47,940 nt of DNA from positions 1 through 47,940 of the forward strand of contig CAJUKF010000018.1 in the NCBI GenBank assembly GCA_910587355.1, written 5' to 3'. The notes beneath the pieces are model-generated. The model did not search any database. It saw nothing but the letters and a program-made list of their open reading frames with translations, and was not told the origin of the DNA. The translations under genes were made by a program, and so were the position numbers. This document shows, piece after piece, positions 22,961 to 32,010 of this stretch; positions within the stretch are counted from its first letter, which is position 1, and every line of letters starts with the position of its first letter. The DNA comes from an uncultured Muribaculaceae bacterium (GTDB taxonomy: Bacteria; Bacteroidota; Bacteroidia; Bacteroidales; Muribaculaceae).

Positions 22961-25384
22961 ATGCATCCGGATTTCCCTCAGCTTCCGGTAAGCGCCATTG
23001 CCGCTGAAGTCAACGCGTCGCTTAAAGTGACGCCCCGACTTGTGGTGACGGCGCCTCCCGGCTCCGGCAAATCGACACTTCTTCCTCTTACCATACTCGA
23101 GGATTTGCCTCTGGGCAAGATTGTGATGCTCGAGCCCCGCAGAGCCGCGGCCCGTCAGATAGCCATGCGTATGGCTCAGATGCTCGGTGAGAAACCGGGT
23201 GAAACAGTGGGCTACCGAATGCGCTTCGAGTCGAAAGTGTCGGCGGCCACCCGCATAGAGGTTGTGACCGAAGGCGTAATGGAGCGGATGCTGATTGACG
23301 ACCCGACTCTCGACGGTGTGGCTGTAGTGATTTTTGACGAGTTTCATGAACGCAGTCTCACCGCCGACCTCACGCTTGCCCTTACGCGAGAGGCTCAGAA
23401 TGTTCTCAGGCCTGACTTGCGCATCGTGCTTATGTCGGCTACAATGGACACTGAGGCTCTGTGCCGTGCGCTTGATGCTCCGTTGATTGAAGCTCAGGGA
23501 AAACTGTATGACGTTTCGGTAGTCAACGGCGATGATGCCGATATCAGTGACTGTGTTCCGGCTGTCCTCTCGGCTGTCCGCAAGGCATACCGTGAACAGC
23601 CCGGCAATATACTCGTATTTCTGCCCGGAGCCGGTGAAATCGCTGCCTGCGCGGATACTTTGGGTGATTTGTCCGATGCAGTGATTATGCCGCTGCATGG
23701 CATGCTGCCTCCGGCAGAACAATATCGTGCTATAGAATATAATCCACAAGGCAAGCGAAAAATAGTACTCGCGACACCGATTGCAGAAACTTCCCTTACA
23801 ATCGAAGGCATACGGACAGTCGTTGACTCGGGGCTGTGCCGTGCGGTGAGATACGACCCATCTACAGGCCTGTCGAGACTGGTTACAGAGCGGATTTCGC
23901 TTGATATGGCCCGTCAGCGAACGGGACGCGCAGGACGCCTCAGCGAAGGCGTATGCTACCGACTGTGGACAAAAGCCGCCGAACACCGAATGCGCGAAAC
24001 CCGTGTACCCGAAATCACCGATGCCGACCTGAGTTCGATGATGCTTGCGCTTGCGGCGTGGGGAGGCGGAGAACCTGAAGAGCTCCCGTGGCTTACTCCT
24101 CCGGCTCCCGGTCATATAGCCGAGGGAAGACGTCTGCTGACACTTCTCGGCGCCCTTGACAAACAGGGGCGGATAACAGCTCGAGGCCGTAAAATGGCCT
24201 CATTGCCGTGTCATCCCCGTATTGCAAACATGCTTGTGCAGGCATCGGCTGTCGGCCTCGGAGCACTTGCCGCCGATATTGCGGCGATTCTTGAAGAAAA
24301 AGACCCGCTTGGCGACGAAAACGATGCCGATATAGGCACGCGTATAGATTTGCTCAGGGAGCAGAGGGCCTTCAAGGAACTTAGAGATAAGAGATTCAGC
24401 CGTATAGCACGTATTGCCGCCGAGTACAGGCGCATGATGCGCTGTGATGAGGATAATTCGACAGCTACGGCCGATAACATCGGTGCCTTGATTGCGTGTG
24501 CATATCCCGAGCGCATAGCCATGCGGCAAAGTGACGGTGTGTACCGGCTTCCTTCGGGAGAGAATGTACGTCTGAATGAGTCGGACAATCTTTCGGTGTG
24601 CGAATTTCTTGCCGTGGCTTCGCTCGGACGTCGTATTTTCCTTGCTTCCCCGGTAAGTCGCGATGTACTCATGGACCTGGCTCAGCCACATGAAAATATT
24701 TCGTGGAACAGCCGGGAGGGGCGGCTTGTGGCTCGCAACGAGATGCGTATCGGTGTGCTTGTCATAGCTTCGCATCCGCTCGATAATCCTTCGTCCGACG
24801 TTCTCGCCCAGACCTTGTGTCGTGCGGCGGTGAAGGAGGGCAGAAGTATGTTTGACTTTAACGAGGATGTGACTCGTCTGCAGCAGCGTATAGCCACGGT
24901 TGCCGAGTGGCATCCGGAGCTTGATTTACCTGATGTCACAACTGAACATCTACTCACTACAGCTTCCGAATGGTTGCCGATGTACATGGGTCGTGCCACA
25001 ACAGTACAGGAACTTCGCAAGATTGATATCTGCGAGGTAATCAAAGGCGTCGTAGGCTATGAACTTATGCAAAGGGCAGACTCAATCGCGCCTACACATC
25101 TGCGACTGCCGGGAGGTCGAACTGCCCGAATTGATTATCGTCCCGGCAATCCCGTTCCTGTTGTCAGCGCACGCCTGCAGGATTGTCTCGGTCTCTTCGA
25201 TACTCCGCGTCTCGACGGCGGCACACGGCCCGTGCTTATGGAGCTGCTGTCGCCGGGCTTCAAGCCGGTGCAGCTTACGCAGGACCTCCGCGGCTTCTGG
25301 AGCAATACTTATTTTGAAGTACGCAAGGAACTCAAGCGCCGCTATCCCAAACACCGCTGGCCCGACGACCCGTTCAATTTATGA
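22961..25384 (+). CDS. hrpB: ATP-dependent helicase HrpB (DEAH/DEFH type)
   Basis: 807 residues. The superfamily-2 motifs are present: APPGSGKST at 31-39 (motif I), LEPRRAAARQ (Ia), the DEFH box at 126-129 (II), LMSATMD (III), ATPIAETSLTIEGI (V) and RQRTGRAGR (VI). The HA2-type region and the HrpB-specific C-terminus (RLPGGRTARIDYRPG, LLSPGFKPVQLTQDL, YPKHRWPDDP) follow. HrpB is a common bacterial DExH helicase whose cellular role is not well defined, probably in RNA handling. Length matches the family. It is the last long gene of the plus-strand run. Confidence 0.95.
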   Translation: MHPDFPQLPVSAIAAEVNASLKVTPRLVVTAPPGSGKSTLLPLTILEDLPLGKIVMLEPRRAAARQIAMRMAQMLGEKPGETVGYRMRFESKVSAATRIEVVTEGVMERMLIDDPTLDGVAVVIFDEFHERSLTADLTLALTREAQNVLRPDLRIVLMSATMDTEALCRALDAPLIEAQGKLYDVSVVNGDDADISDCVPAVLSAVRKAYREQPGNILVFLPGAGEIAACADTLGDLSDAVIMPLHGMLPPAEQYRAIEYNPQGKRKIVLATPIAETSLTIEGIRTVVDSGLCRAVRYDPSTGLSRLVTERISLDMARQRTGRAGRLSEGVCYRLWTKAAEHRMRETRVPEITDADLSSMMLALAAWGGGEPEELPWLTPPAPGHIAEGRRLLTLLGALDKQGRITARGRKMASLPCHPRIANMLVQASAVGLGALAADIAAILEEKDPLGDENDADIGTRIDLLREQRAFKELRDKRFSRIARIAAEYRRMMRCDEDNSTATADNIGALIACAYPERIAMRQSDGVYRLPSGENVRLNESDNLSVCEFLAVASLGRRIFLASPVSRDVLMDLAQPHENISWNSREGRLVARNEMRIGVLVIASHPLDNPSSDVLAQTLCRAAVKEGRSMFDFNEDVTRLQQRIATVAEWHPELDLPDVTTEHLLTTASEWLPMYMGRATTVQELRKIDICEVIKGVVGYELMQRADSIAPTHLRLPGGRTARIDYRPGNPVPVVSARLQDCLGLFDTPRLDGGTRPVLMELLSPGFKPVQLTQDLRGFWSNTYFEVRKELKRRYPKHRWPDDPFNL

Positions 25385-25444
25385 AATTTCTACAATGGCC
25401 CCTCGCTAAATCAAACCAATTGATTTTTGTGGCGTTGACATTGT

Positions 25445-25651
25445 ATGTTGTATTTCTTTTTAATAGCTTTTAGCGTCTTAGGCCTTTACTGCATAGTGAA
25501 GGGAATAAGGCTGAGAATGCGCCTTGACCGTGGCGCGGATGATTATGATAAGCAGAAAAAGAAGTCGACCGGCTATATTGTCGGCGGTTTGCTCATTATT
25601 GTCATCGGCGTATGGAAATTCTATACACGCACCGCGTTATGGGGTTGGTAA
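25445..25651 (+). CDS. small two-helix membrane protein
   Basis: 68 residues with two hydrophobic helices (FFLIAFSVLGLYCIVKGI and YIVGGLLIIVIGVW) separated by a charged loop (RLDRGADDYDKQKKKS). No family is recognised. The reading frame looks genuine because of its membrane pattern and position, but its promoter is weak: only a one-mismatch -7 box (GATTTTTG at 25422-25429). The 3' end overlaps the convergent sbcC gene by 15 bases. Confidence 0.6.
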   Translation: MLYFFLIAFSVLGLYCIVKGIRLRMRLDRGADDYDKQKKKSTGYIVGGLLIIVIGVWKFYTRTALWGW

Positions 25652-28600
25652 TGCGGTGCATACGCTGATTTCACCGGTGGCTTTAGAGGGGTGACGGGAG
25701 ACACGGATTTGAACGGGAATTTCGTTACGCAAGGCTTCGACATGACTGATTATGCCCACGCGTTTGCCGCTGCTGCGATGAAGGCTGCGGAGCATGCCTA
25801 CGGCCCGTTGGAGCGGTTCGCCGCTGAGAGTGCCGAAACCTTCGTCGATAAACAGAATATCGGATGAGAAAGCCGTGCCGGCATCGGCGAGTGCGAGAGC
25901 GAGTGCAAGCGAAGCCATGAAACTCTCGCCGCCCGAGACAGTGGACACGGGCCGCTCGTTGTTGCCGTTGAGTGCATCGCGGACAAGGATGATGAACTGA
26001 CCGTCGCGGCCGCTGAGCCGATAGCGGTCGGTGAGTTTGGACAGATAATAGTTGGCATTGTCGAGCAGAGCTTTCAGCACAAAACTCTGCGCTATGCGGT
26101 TGAACTTATCGCCCGTGGCAGAGCCTAACAGTTCGTTAAGCCGGCTCCACTTCGTCCATACCTTGTGCGCTTCATCAGCCTGCGCGATAAGTTCGGCCTG
26201 TCGGCGGCGGGCATCGGCATTGTCCTGCAACCGGCGGCTTATGTCACCTTTACTGCGGTTGATTTGTGCTATTCTGTTCTGTAAGTCTTCACAAAGAACG
26301 GCAAGACTTTCGACGGTCGTGCCTTCTTCGATTTCAGGTGCTTCGGCTCTGTGTCCGGCGAGGCGGTCGGTGTTTTGTTTCAGCGCCGCTTCGGCTTTTG
26401 TCACGGCATCGTCAGCCTCGCGGCATGATTTGTCGTAGGTATTGATATCGGAGGCCTTCAGTTCCTGCAAAACCGGCAATAGGCCGGCTTCGGCCTCACT
26501 GAGGCTCTCTGTGAGCCTGCGCACGTCGGCCTCATGGCGTGTTATGGCAATCCCGGCGCGCATACGGCGGTCGGACTGCGATGTCACTTTCTGTGAAACC
26601 GCGGTAAAAGCGGCTTTGACATTTTCGGAAGTTGCCGTCACCGGTGTTGCCGCGGACCACTCCGGTATAGTTGTGAGTATGCTGTCGCGGATTGCTGCGC
26701 ACTCACCGAAAGTTGCGGTAAGGACTTCTCTCTGGTGTTTCAGTGACTGAATGCGTTTGTCGAGGGCCTGTCGCTTGCTGTGCTCCGCAATAAATTTCTG
26801 AAGGAAAGCACGTGCATTGAAAGGTGATTCAGGTTTCCAGTCGGAGATACCGTCGGATGCGATAAAAGCGGCTGTGGCTTTGCGGATGCCGGCGATAGTA
26901 TCGGTTATGCGAACCGACACTGTGTCGAATTTCGACTTGTGTTCGGTGATGTTTTTATCGCATTGATTTCTGGTATTTTCCGATTTTTCGCGCTCTTTCT
27001 GCGCGTTGTCGCGTGCCGTCCGGGCAGTGTCGACGGCGTTACGGGCCGCAATGGCCTCGGCTATTCTGCTTGATGTTTTCTCTAAGTCCGATTCAGCCTT
27101 TTCTTTTACAGTCTCAAAAGTGAGACTTTCGCTTATGCTGAGTTCTCTCTCTTTTGCTATGATTGAGGCAAATGTCTCATCGACAGAATGCTGAGTGTCA
27201 GAAACTTTCTTTTCGTCGTCGGCTATGGTTTTGCGGAGTTCGGTGATTTGTGCTTCCAGTGAGCTGATTTTAGTTCTTTCGTTGTCAAGACTGACACGTG
27301 CAGCCTCGGCATCGGCCTGTGCTTTGAGATACTGTTTTTTTATGACCTCTTCGGACGGAGGAAGTGCATTGACAGTCTGTAGACATACCGGACACTGACA
27401 ACCTTTTTTTAGAGAAGAACGAGCCGAAGCGATTGCTGTCGAAGCCGTGAATCTGAGCGTCTCGAAAAGAAGACGTGCTTCTTCATATTTCTGCTCTGCA
27501 GCCGGAAGTTTTTCCTTTAATCCAATGAGAGTTTCCTCTTTCGTTTTGAGTTCCTGACGGGCTTCTGACAATGCTTCTTTTTCCTTTCCGAGCGTTTTGA
27601 GGTCGGCGGCATGGGTTTCTTTGAGGAGCGCGAGTGCAGTAATTTCGCCAATCCGCGTCTGTATGGCGCTCTGCTCGGTCAGAAGTGCGTTGAAATCGTA
27701 TCTCGCGCTAAGTTTCTCAGTTTCGGCAAGGTCGCCGGAAACCTTTTTGTACAGCGAGTCTTTTGCTTCGAAATCCTCGATGGCTGCTCTGAGTTTTTCA
27801 GCTAATTCAGAAAGTTGCCTTTGCAGTTCCCGGCGCTCCCGCCAGTCGGAAGATAAATCTGATTTGCTCTCAATTAACGAGTTGAGCGTGGTGATTATTT
27901 CTTCATAACGGCTAAAGGCCGCATCGCGCCATTCATCGGCATTGAACTCTGCCAACGCTTTGTCGAAATCGGCTTCCGTGACGTCTTTTTGATTTTTCAG
28001 CTCATGCAGGCTGCCAAGTGCACGGGTAAATTCGGGCAGCAGATTATTCAAGGCATCATCGGCATCATTACGCTCGCTTCGGGCTGTACGGAGACTGTGC
28101 ATAGCCTGACGCAAAGGCTCAGTTGTACGCCAGACCTTTATTTTGAGGCGTTTGTCGGCTATTTCGGGCGATGCAGCATTTATGCGGGCAGTCTCGAGTG
28201 CCGCGGCAGAAGTCTCGACTGCTTTTTGCAGGTTTGTGAGTGATTCAAGCCATGTCTTGCGTGCGAGGGCGGCTTGCAGATTGTCACTGAGCTCTTTTTC
28301 GTCCGATTCAAGTCCGGCGTATTCAGTTCTCAATGCGCTTTCTTCCTCAGGCGAAAGAATCTTTTCCATTGCAATTCGTTCGCGGAGAGATTCGTAAACG
28401 CGCTGTTTTTCGGCTGTAAGCCGGTAGATTTCAGCGCCGATACGAGTGAAGCGGTCAGTGCCGGTCAGCTTTTTGAGAATTACGGCTTTTTCGGAATCCT
28501 CGGCTTTGAGGAAACGGGTAAATTCGCCCTGCGCGAGCATCGAAGTACGCACAAACTGCTCATAATAAATGCTGAGCGCATCGGTGACGGCCTTTCGCAC

Positions 28601-29011
28601 TTCTGTGGTCTTGCTCAGGCTCAGATTCTTGCTTTTCAAAGTCCATAGCACACTCTGAAATTTGCCGTCGGCTTTGTTGCGCGCACGGCGTACGCTCCAG
28701 CAGCTTTCGTAGTCGATATTGTCGTTGCCTGTGAAAGAGAGGGTTACGGAGCCTTCTCCGCATCCCGAACGCAGCATCTGGCGCTCGTCGTTGTATTTTA
28801 TTTCGTCGAAAACCGCTTTTCCACCGAGCTGAAGCCGAGGAACACTACCGAACAGCGCCAGACAGATTGAATCGAGGATGGTTGTCTTGCCGGCACCGGT
28901 CTCACCGCAAATCAGAAATACGTCCGACGATGCGAGCGGTGTGCAGCTGAAGTCGATTTCGGCATCGGCGACTGATGCTATGTTATGGATTGTGAGTTTC
29001 TTAAGTCTCAT
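25637..29011 (-). CDS. sbcC: exonuclease subunit SbcC (SMC-like ATPase)
   Basis: 1124 residues. Walker A GETGAGKT lies at 36-43, Q-loop region follows, then two very long coiled coils around a zinc hook (CPVC at residues 540-543), and at the C-terminus the ABC signature VSGGESFMASLALALALAD, Walker B DILFIDEGFGTL and the D/H-loop region GKRVGIISHVEAL. This is the Rad50 relative that, with SbcD, opens hairpins and degrades DNA ends, removing palindromes and processing breaks. Its start overlaps the sbcD stop by four bases, the usual sbcDC coupling. It overlaps a small convergent gene at its 3' end. Confidence 0.96.
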   Translation of the reverse strand: MRLKKLTIHNIASVADAEIDFSCTPLASSDVFLICGETGAGKTTILDSICLALFGSVPRLQLGGKAVFDEIKYNDERQMLRSGCGEGSVTLSFTGNDNIDYESCWSVRRARNKADGKFQSVLWTLKSKNLSLSKTTEVRKAVTDALSIYYEQFVRTSMLAQGEFTRFLKAEDSEKAVILKKLTGTDRFTRIGAEIYRLTAEKQRVYESLRERIAMEKILSPEEESALRTEYAGLESDEKELSDNLQAALARKTWLESLTNLQKAVETSAAALETARINAASPEIADKRLKIKVWRTTEPLRQAMHSLRTARSERNDADDALNNLLPEFTRALGSLHELKNQKDVTEADFDKALAEFNADEWRDAAFSRYEEIITTLNSLIESKSDLSSDWRERRELQRQLSELAEKLRAAIEDFEAKDSLYKKVSGDLAETEKLSARYDFNALLTEQSAIQTRIGEITALALLKETHAADLKTLGKEKEALSEARQELKTKEETLIGLKEKLPAAEQKYEEARLLFETLRFTASTAIASARSSLKKGCQCPVCLQTVNALPPSEEVIKKQYLKAQADAEAARVSLDNERTKISSLEAQITELRKTIADDEKKVSDTQHSVDETFASIIAKERELSISESLTFETVKEKAESDLEKTSSRIAEAIAARNAVDTARTARDNAQKEREKSENTRNQCDKNITEHKSKFDTVSVRITDTIAGIRKATAAFIASDGISDWKPESPFNARAFLQKFIAEHSKRQALDKRIQSLKHQREVLTATFGECAAIRDSILTTIPEWSAATPVTATSENVKAAFTAVSQKVTSQSDRRMRAGIAITRHEADVRRLTESLSEAEAGLLPVLQELKASDINTYDKSCREADDAVTKAEAALKQNTDRLAGHRAEAPEIEEGTTVESLAVLCEDLQNRIAQINRSKGDISRRLQDNADARRRQAELIAQADEAHKVWTKWSRLNELLGSATGDKFNRIAQSFVLKALLDNANYYLSKLTDRYRLSGRDGQFIILVRDALNGNNERPVSTVSGGESFMASLALALALADAGTAFSSDILFIDEGFGTLSGEPLQRAVGMLRSLHRSSGKRVGIISHVEALRNEIPVQIRVSRHPSKATGEISVCTALPTP

Positions 29012-30162
29012 AGTTCTCTTTGTGTCTCGTCCGTATTAGCGACAACCTCCATGAACATCCCGATAAGTTCGTTGTCAAAATCGATGCCTTTGCTGCCTGC
29101 AAACCGCCGTGCGATGTCGAGTGCCGAGGCCCGGCGTATGGCTTCGAATCCCATTCGCAGCTCTTCGGGGGCGATATCGGAACGTTCGGGGGAACAAAGA
29201 TTTATACCACAGAATTTCAGGCCTTTTTCTTCGGCTGCTGTTGCTGCCGCAACACGTCCGTCGGGCGGTGTGCTGCCGTCGTCGAGCACATTGAGGCGGA
29301 TGTATGCTGTATCGCCGCCGTATTTCTTAAGAGCGCCGAATGCTTCATTCCATGATGCCGGAGTGTCAGGAAAACTGAGCAGCCGCACGGGAGGCTCAAG
29401 TTCAATGGTTCTGACAGTGGCCGAAGCGTTGTGGCTTTCGAGTTCGACAATCTGCAGCGCGTGGCTGTAATTCTCGTCGAAGCTAAGCGGCAGGGGAGAG
29501 CCTGAATAAAAGCCTTTTGAGCCGACATGCTGGCGTTTGTGTATATGGCCGAGAGCCAGATAGTCGTAACCATGGCCGAGAGTTTCTATTTCCACGGCCT
29601 CGACACCGCCGATTATGACGCCGTCGCTGCTGTGTCCTGTGGCATCGCTGCCGGCAACGGCGAGATGCGCCATCATCACAACTGGCAGATTGGCGGTATT
29701 ACGTTTTTCAACCTCGTCGAGAAGAGATGTGAAATAACCGTCGGGCAGGAAGCGGCTGTTTATATACGGCACTGCGATGATGAAGCCTTTGTCTTTGATT
29801 TCGAGTATATTATGGCTGTGGTCGCCGATATCTGCCACACCTATGACATCGATTCCGACGGCAGACCACAGCGCATCGACAGCCTCGATGCGGCTGGCGC
29901 TGTCGTGATTGCCGGCAGTGACAATGATTCGCAGCCCGGGCATGGCCGTGCGCAGCTGCATCATCTTGCCGGCGAACAGTCTCTGAGCCTGTGCCGGCGG
30001 CTGTGCCACATCGAAAATGTCGCCCGAAACGAGCAGCGCGTCGGGTTTTTCGGTGCGGCAGATACCTATGATTTGGTCTAACACCTTGCTGTGTTCGTCA
30101 TACCGGTCGTAGCCATAGAAATTCTGACCGATATGCCAGTCGGAAGTATGAATTATTTTCAT
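29008..30162 (-). CDS. sbcD: exonuclease subunit SbcD (Mre11-like)
   Basis: 384 residues. The five metallophosphoesterase motifs are visible: SDWHIG (D8, H10), SGDIFDVA, AGNHDSA, MMAHLA and LGHIHKRQHVG. The C-terminal capping domain follows. SbcD provides the nuclease active site of the SbcCD complex, using manganese. It precedes sbcC with a four-base overlap. A minus-strand -7 box (TAATTTTG, 30189-30182) lies 20 bases before the start, and the gene is divergent from the NahK-like kinase gene. Confidence 0.96.
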   Translation of the reverse strand: MKIIHTSDWHIGQNFYGYDRYDEHSKVLDQIIGICRTEKPDALLVSGDIFDVAQPPAQAQRLFAGKMMQLRTAMPGLRIIVTAGNHDSASRIEAVDALWSAVGIDVIGVADIGDHSHNILEIKDKGFIIAVPYINSRFLPDGYFTSLLDEVEKRNTANLPVVMMAHLAVAGSDATGHSSDGVIIGGVEAVEIETLGHGYDYLALGHIHKRQHVGSKGFYSGSPLPLSFDENYSHALQIVELESHNASATVRTIELEPPVRLLSFPDTPASWNEAFGALKKYGGDTAYIRLNVLDDGSTPPDGRVAAATAAEEKGLKFCGINLCSPERSDIAPEELRMGFEAIRRASALDIARRFAGSKGIDFDNELIGMFMEVVANTDETQREL

Positions 30163-30181
30163 TGCGAATCATTTGTCTTTT

Positions 30182-30189
30182 CAAAATTA
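30182..30189 (-). promoter_or_regulatory. -7 box of sbcDC
   Basis: TAATTTTG on the minus strand is an exact TAnnTTTG match, 20 bases before the sbcD ATG. No clear -33 TTTG is seen. Confidence 0.5.
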
Positions 30190-30234
30190 GTCATTTTTTC
30201 TTGCATAATTCTGTGTTTACTTGATTTTTTCAGC

Positions 30235-30242
30235 TATCTTTG
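30235..30242 (+). promoter_or_regulatory. -7 box of the NahK-like kinase operon
   Basis: TATCTTTG matches the consensus exactly and is 28 bases before the ATG. The -33 region is only loosely matched. Confidence 0.55.
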
Positions 30243-30270
30243 AAGTGGAAAACAAATAGAGACAATTACC

Positions 30271-31371
30271 ATGCAAAAACTTAACGAAATCGCATCGCAG
30301 TTTGCCCTCGACGGCAGCATTGAGTCGATAAAACCTCTCGGCGAGGGCTTTATCAACGATACATTCATTGTGCGCACGGCAGGCGACGCGCCCGACTATA
30401 TACTTCAGAGAAAAAACAAGAATGTATTTCCCGATGTGCCCGGCATGATGCAGAATATCGCCAAAGTCACCGGGCATATACGCCGCCGTGTGGAGGCCGA
30501 AGCCGGCGACGTGCTCCGCGAAGTACTCACTGTAGTGCCTGCGAAGAACGGCGAACTCTACTATGAGGATGAAGACGGCGAATACTGGGCCGTGTCGCTT
30601 TTTATCGACGGCACCATTGCATATGACCGGGCCGATACGCCTGCGCTCGCTTTCAAAGGCGGCGAGGGCATAGGCAAATTTCAGGCACAGCTGGCCGATT
30701 TCCGCGAGCCGCTGTCTGAAACAATCAAAGGATTCCATGACATACGCCACCGTTTCAGCCAGTGGGATGCGTCTGTGAAAGCCGATGCCGCAGGGCGTGT
30801 GAAGGACCTTGCTGAAGAAATCTGTGCAGTCGAATCAAGGCGAGAGCGAATGCTCGGCTTCAAAAAGCTCGTAGAGGAAGGTGTGATTCCGCCACGCGTT
30901 ACGCACAACGACACCAAAATCAGCAATATACTTTTTGATAAAGAAGGCAATGTGCTCTGTGTGATTGACCTCGACACGGTGATGCTCTCGACTTCGCTTT
31001 ATGACTTCGGGGATGCAATCCGTTCCTATGCCAACAGCGGAGATGAAGATGACCGCGACCTCGGACGCGTGAGCCTGTCGATGCCGATGTTCGAGGCTTA
31101 TGCCGACGGATTCCTCTCTCAGCGCGCCGAGCAGCTGACACAGAGTGAAATAGATAATCTGGCGTTTTCGGCTCTCTATATCACTTATGAGCAGGTGCTT
31201 CGCTTCCTTATGGACTATATAGACGGCGACAAATACTATAAAATCAAGTATCCCGAGCACAATCTTGTGCGTACATGCGCACAGCTGCGTCTGCTCGAGA
31301 GCATGGAGGAGCAGTATCCGGCCATGTGTGAGACTGTGAAGCGTCTTGTCGAAAAATATAAAACGGTCTGA
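30271..31371 (+). CDS. N-acetylhexosamine 1-kinase-like phosphotransferase
   Basis: 366 residues with the aminoglycoside-phosphotransferase/choline-kinase fold. GEGFINDTFIV is the nucleotide-binding loop, THNDTKISNILFD (His212, Asp214) is the catalytic loop and VIDLDTVM (Asp233/235) the metal-binding motif. The H-x-DTK catalytic loop with DLDT resembles NahK of bifidobacteria (about 359 residues), which phosphorylates GlcNAc/GalNAc at C1. A sugar 1-kinase for host-glycan amino sugars is therefore plausible. The substrate is inferred, and no lacto-N-biose phosphorylase or uridylyltransferase gene is adjacent. The next gene begins one base after its stop. Confidence 0.75.
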   Translation: MQKLNEIASQFALDGSIESIKPLGEGFINDTFIVRTAGDAPDYILQRKNKNVFPDVPGMMQNIAKVTGHIRRRVEAEAGDVLREVLTVVPAKNGELYYEDEDGEYWAVSLFIDGTIAYDRADTPALAFKGGEGIGKFQAQLADFREPLSETIKGFHDIRHRFSQWDASVKADAAGRVKDLAEEICAVESRRERMLGFKKLVEEGVIPPRVTHNDTKISNILFDKEGNVLCVIDLDTVMLSTSLYDFGDAIRSYANSGDEDDRDLGRVSLSMPMFEAYADGFLSQRAEQLTQSEIDNLAFSALYITYEQVLRFLMDYIDGDKYYKIKYPEHNLVRTCAQLRLLESMEEQYPAMCETVKRLVEKYKTV

Positions 31372-31372
31372 T

Positions 31373-32002
31373 ATGTTTAAGATTCCCAAGATTACCGGAC
31401 GTAATGCCGAGGAAGCGTTTGCCTCGCTTGAGCCGCAGCCAGTTGCATGTTGTAACTGGCCTGAGCAATATCCGTATGCCCCAAAAGTGGCTTTCCGTAT
31501 GTATCACACCGGCGACAGGCTGATGCTCCGTTTCGATGTCGCCGAGCGGCATACGGCAGCAAAAGTGACAGCTGACAACGGCGAAGTTTGGACTGATTCG
31601 TGCGTGGAATTTTTCATTGCGCCCGATGACAGCCTGTATTATAATTTTGAGACTAACTGCAACGGCACCATGCTTTTAGGCGCACGTAAATCGCGCGAAG
31701 AAGCCGAACATGCTCCGGCTGCGGTGCTGGCTCGGATTAAACGTGAGACAACACTTCCGCGAGGCGAGGCCATAGAGCTTCCTGAGGGCGACAACCATTG
31801 GTCGCTGACGCTGAGTATTCCTCCGTCGGCTCTTTTCAAGCATGGGATTGCTGACTGGAGCGGTCAGAAAGCATGTATGAATCTATATAAGTGCGGTGAT
31901 AATCTGCCTGTGCCTCACTTCCTTTCCTGGCAGCCGATAGACACGCCTAATCCCGATTTTCACCGGCCGGAGTTCTTCGCCGATGTAGTTTTTGAGGAAT
32001 AA
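31373..32002 (+). CDS. cytosolic CBM9-like carbohydrate-binding protein
   Basis: 209 residues from the ATG at 31373, one base after the kinase stop; longer upstream readings would overlap the kinase. The sequence has the CBM9-like sandwich pattern: APKVAFRMYHTGDRLMLRFDV, WTDSCVEFFIAPD, YYNFETNCNGTMLLGAR, then HWSLTLSIPPSALF and a C-terminal HRPEFFADVVFEE. There is no signal peptide, which is unusual for a carbohydrate-binding module. Tight linkage to the sugar kinase suggests a shared glycan-related role. It converges on the DUF4143 ATPase gene, eight bases away. Confidence 0.75.
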   Translation: MFKIPKITGRNAEEAFASLEPQPVACCNWPEQYPYAPKVAFRMYHTGDRLMLRFDVAERHTAAKVTADNGEVWTDSCVEFFIAPDDSLYYNFETNCNGTMLLGARKSREEAEHAPAAVLARIKRETTLPRGEAIELPEGDNHWSLTLSIPPSALFKHGIADWSGQKACMNLYKCGDNLPVPHFLSWQPIDTPNPDFHRPEFFADVVFEE

Positions 32003-32010
32003 TCCCGCTT

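Noticed and set aside
22955..24115. 386-codon minus-strand frame opposite hrpB
   Set aside because: It is a shadow of the helicase gene; low-complexity basic translation and no start context.
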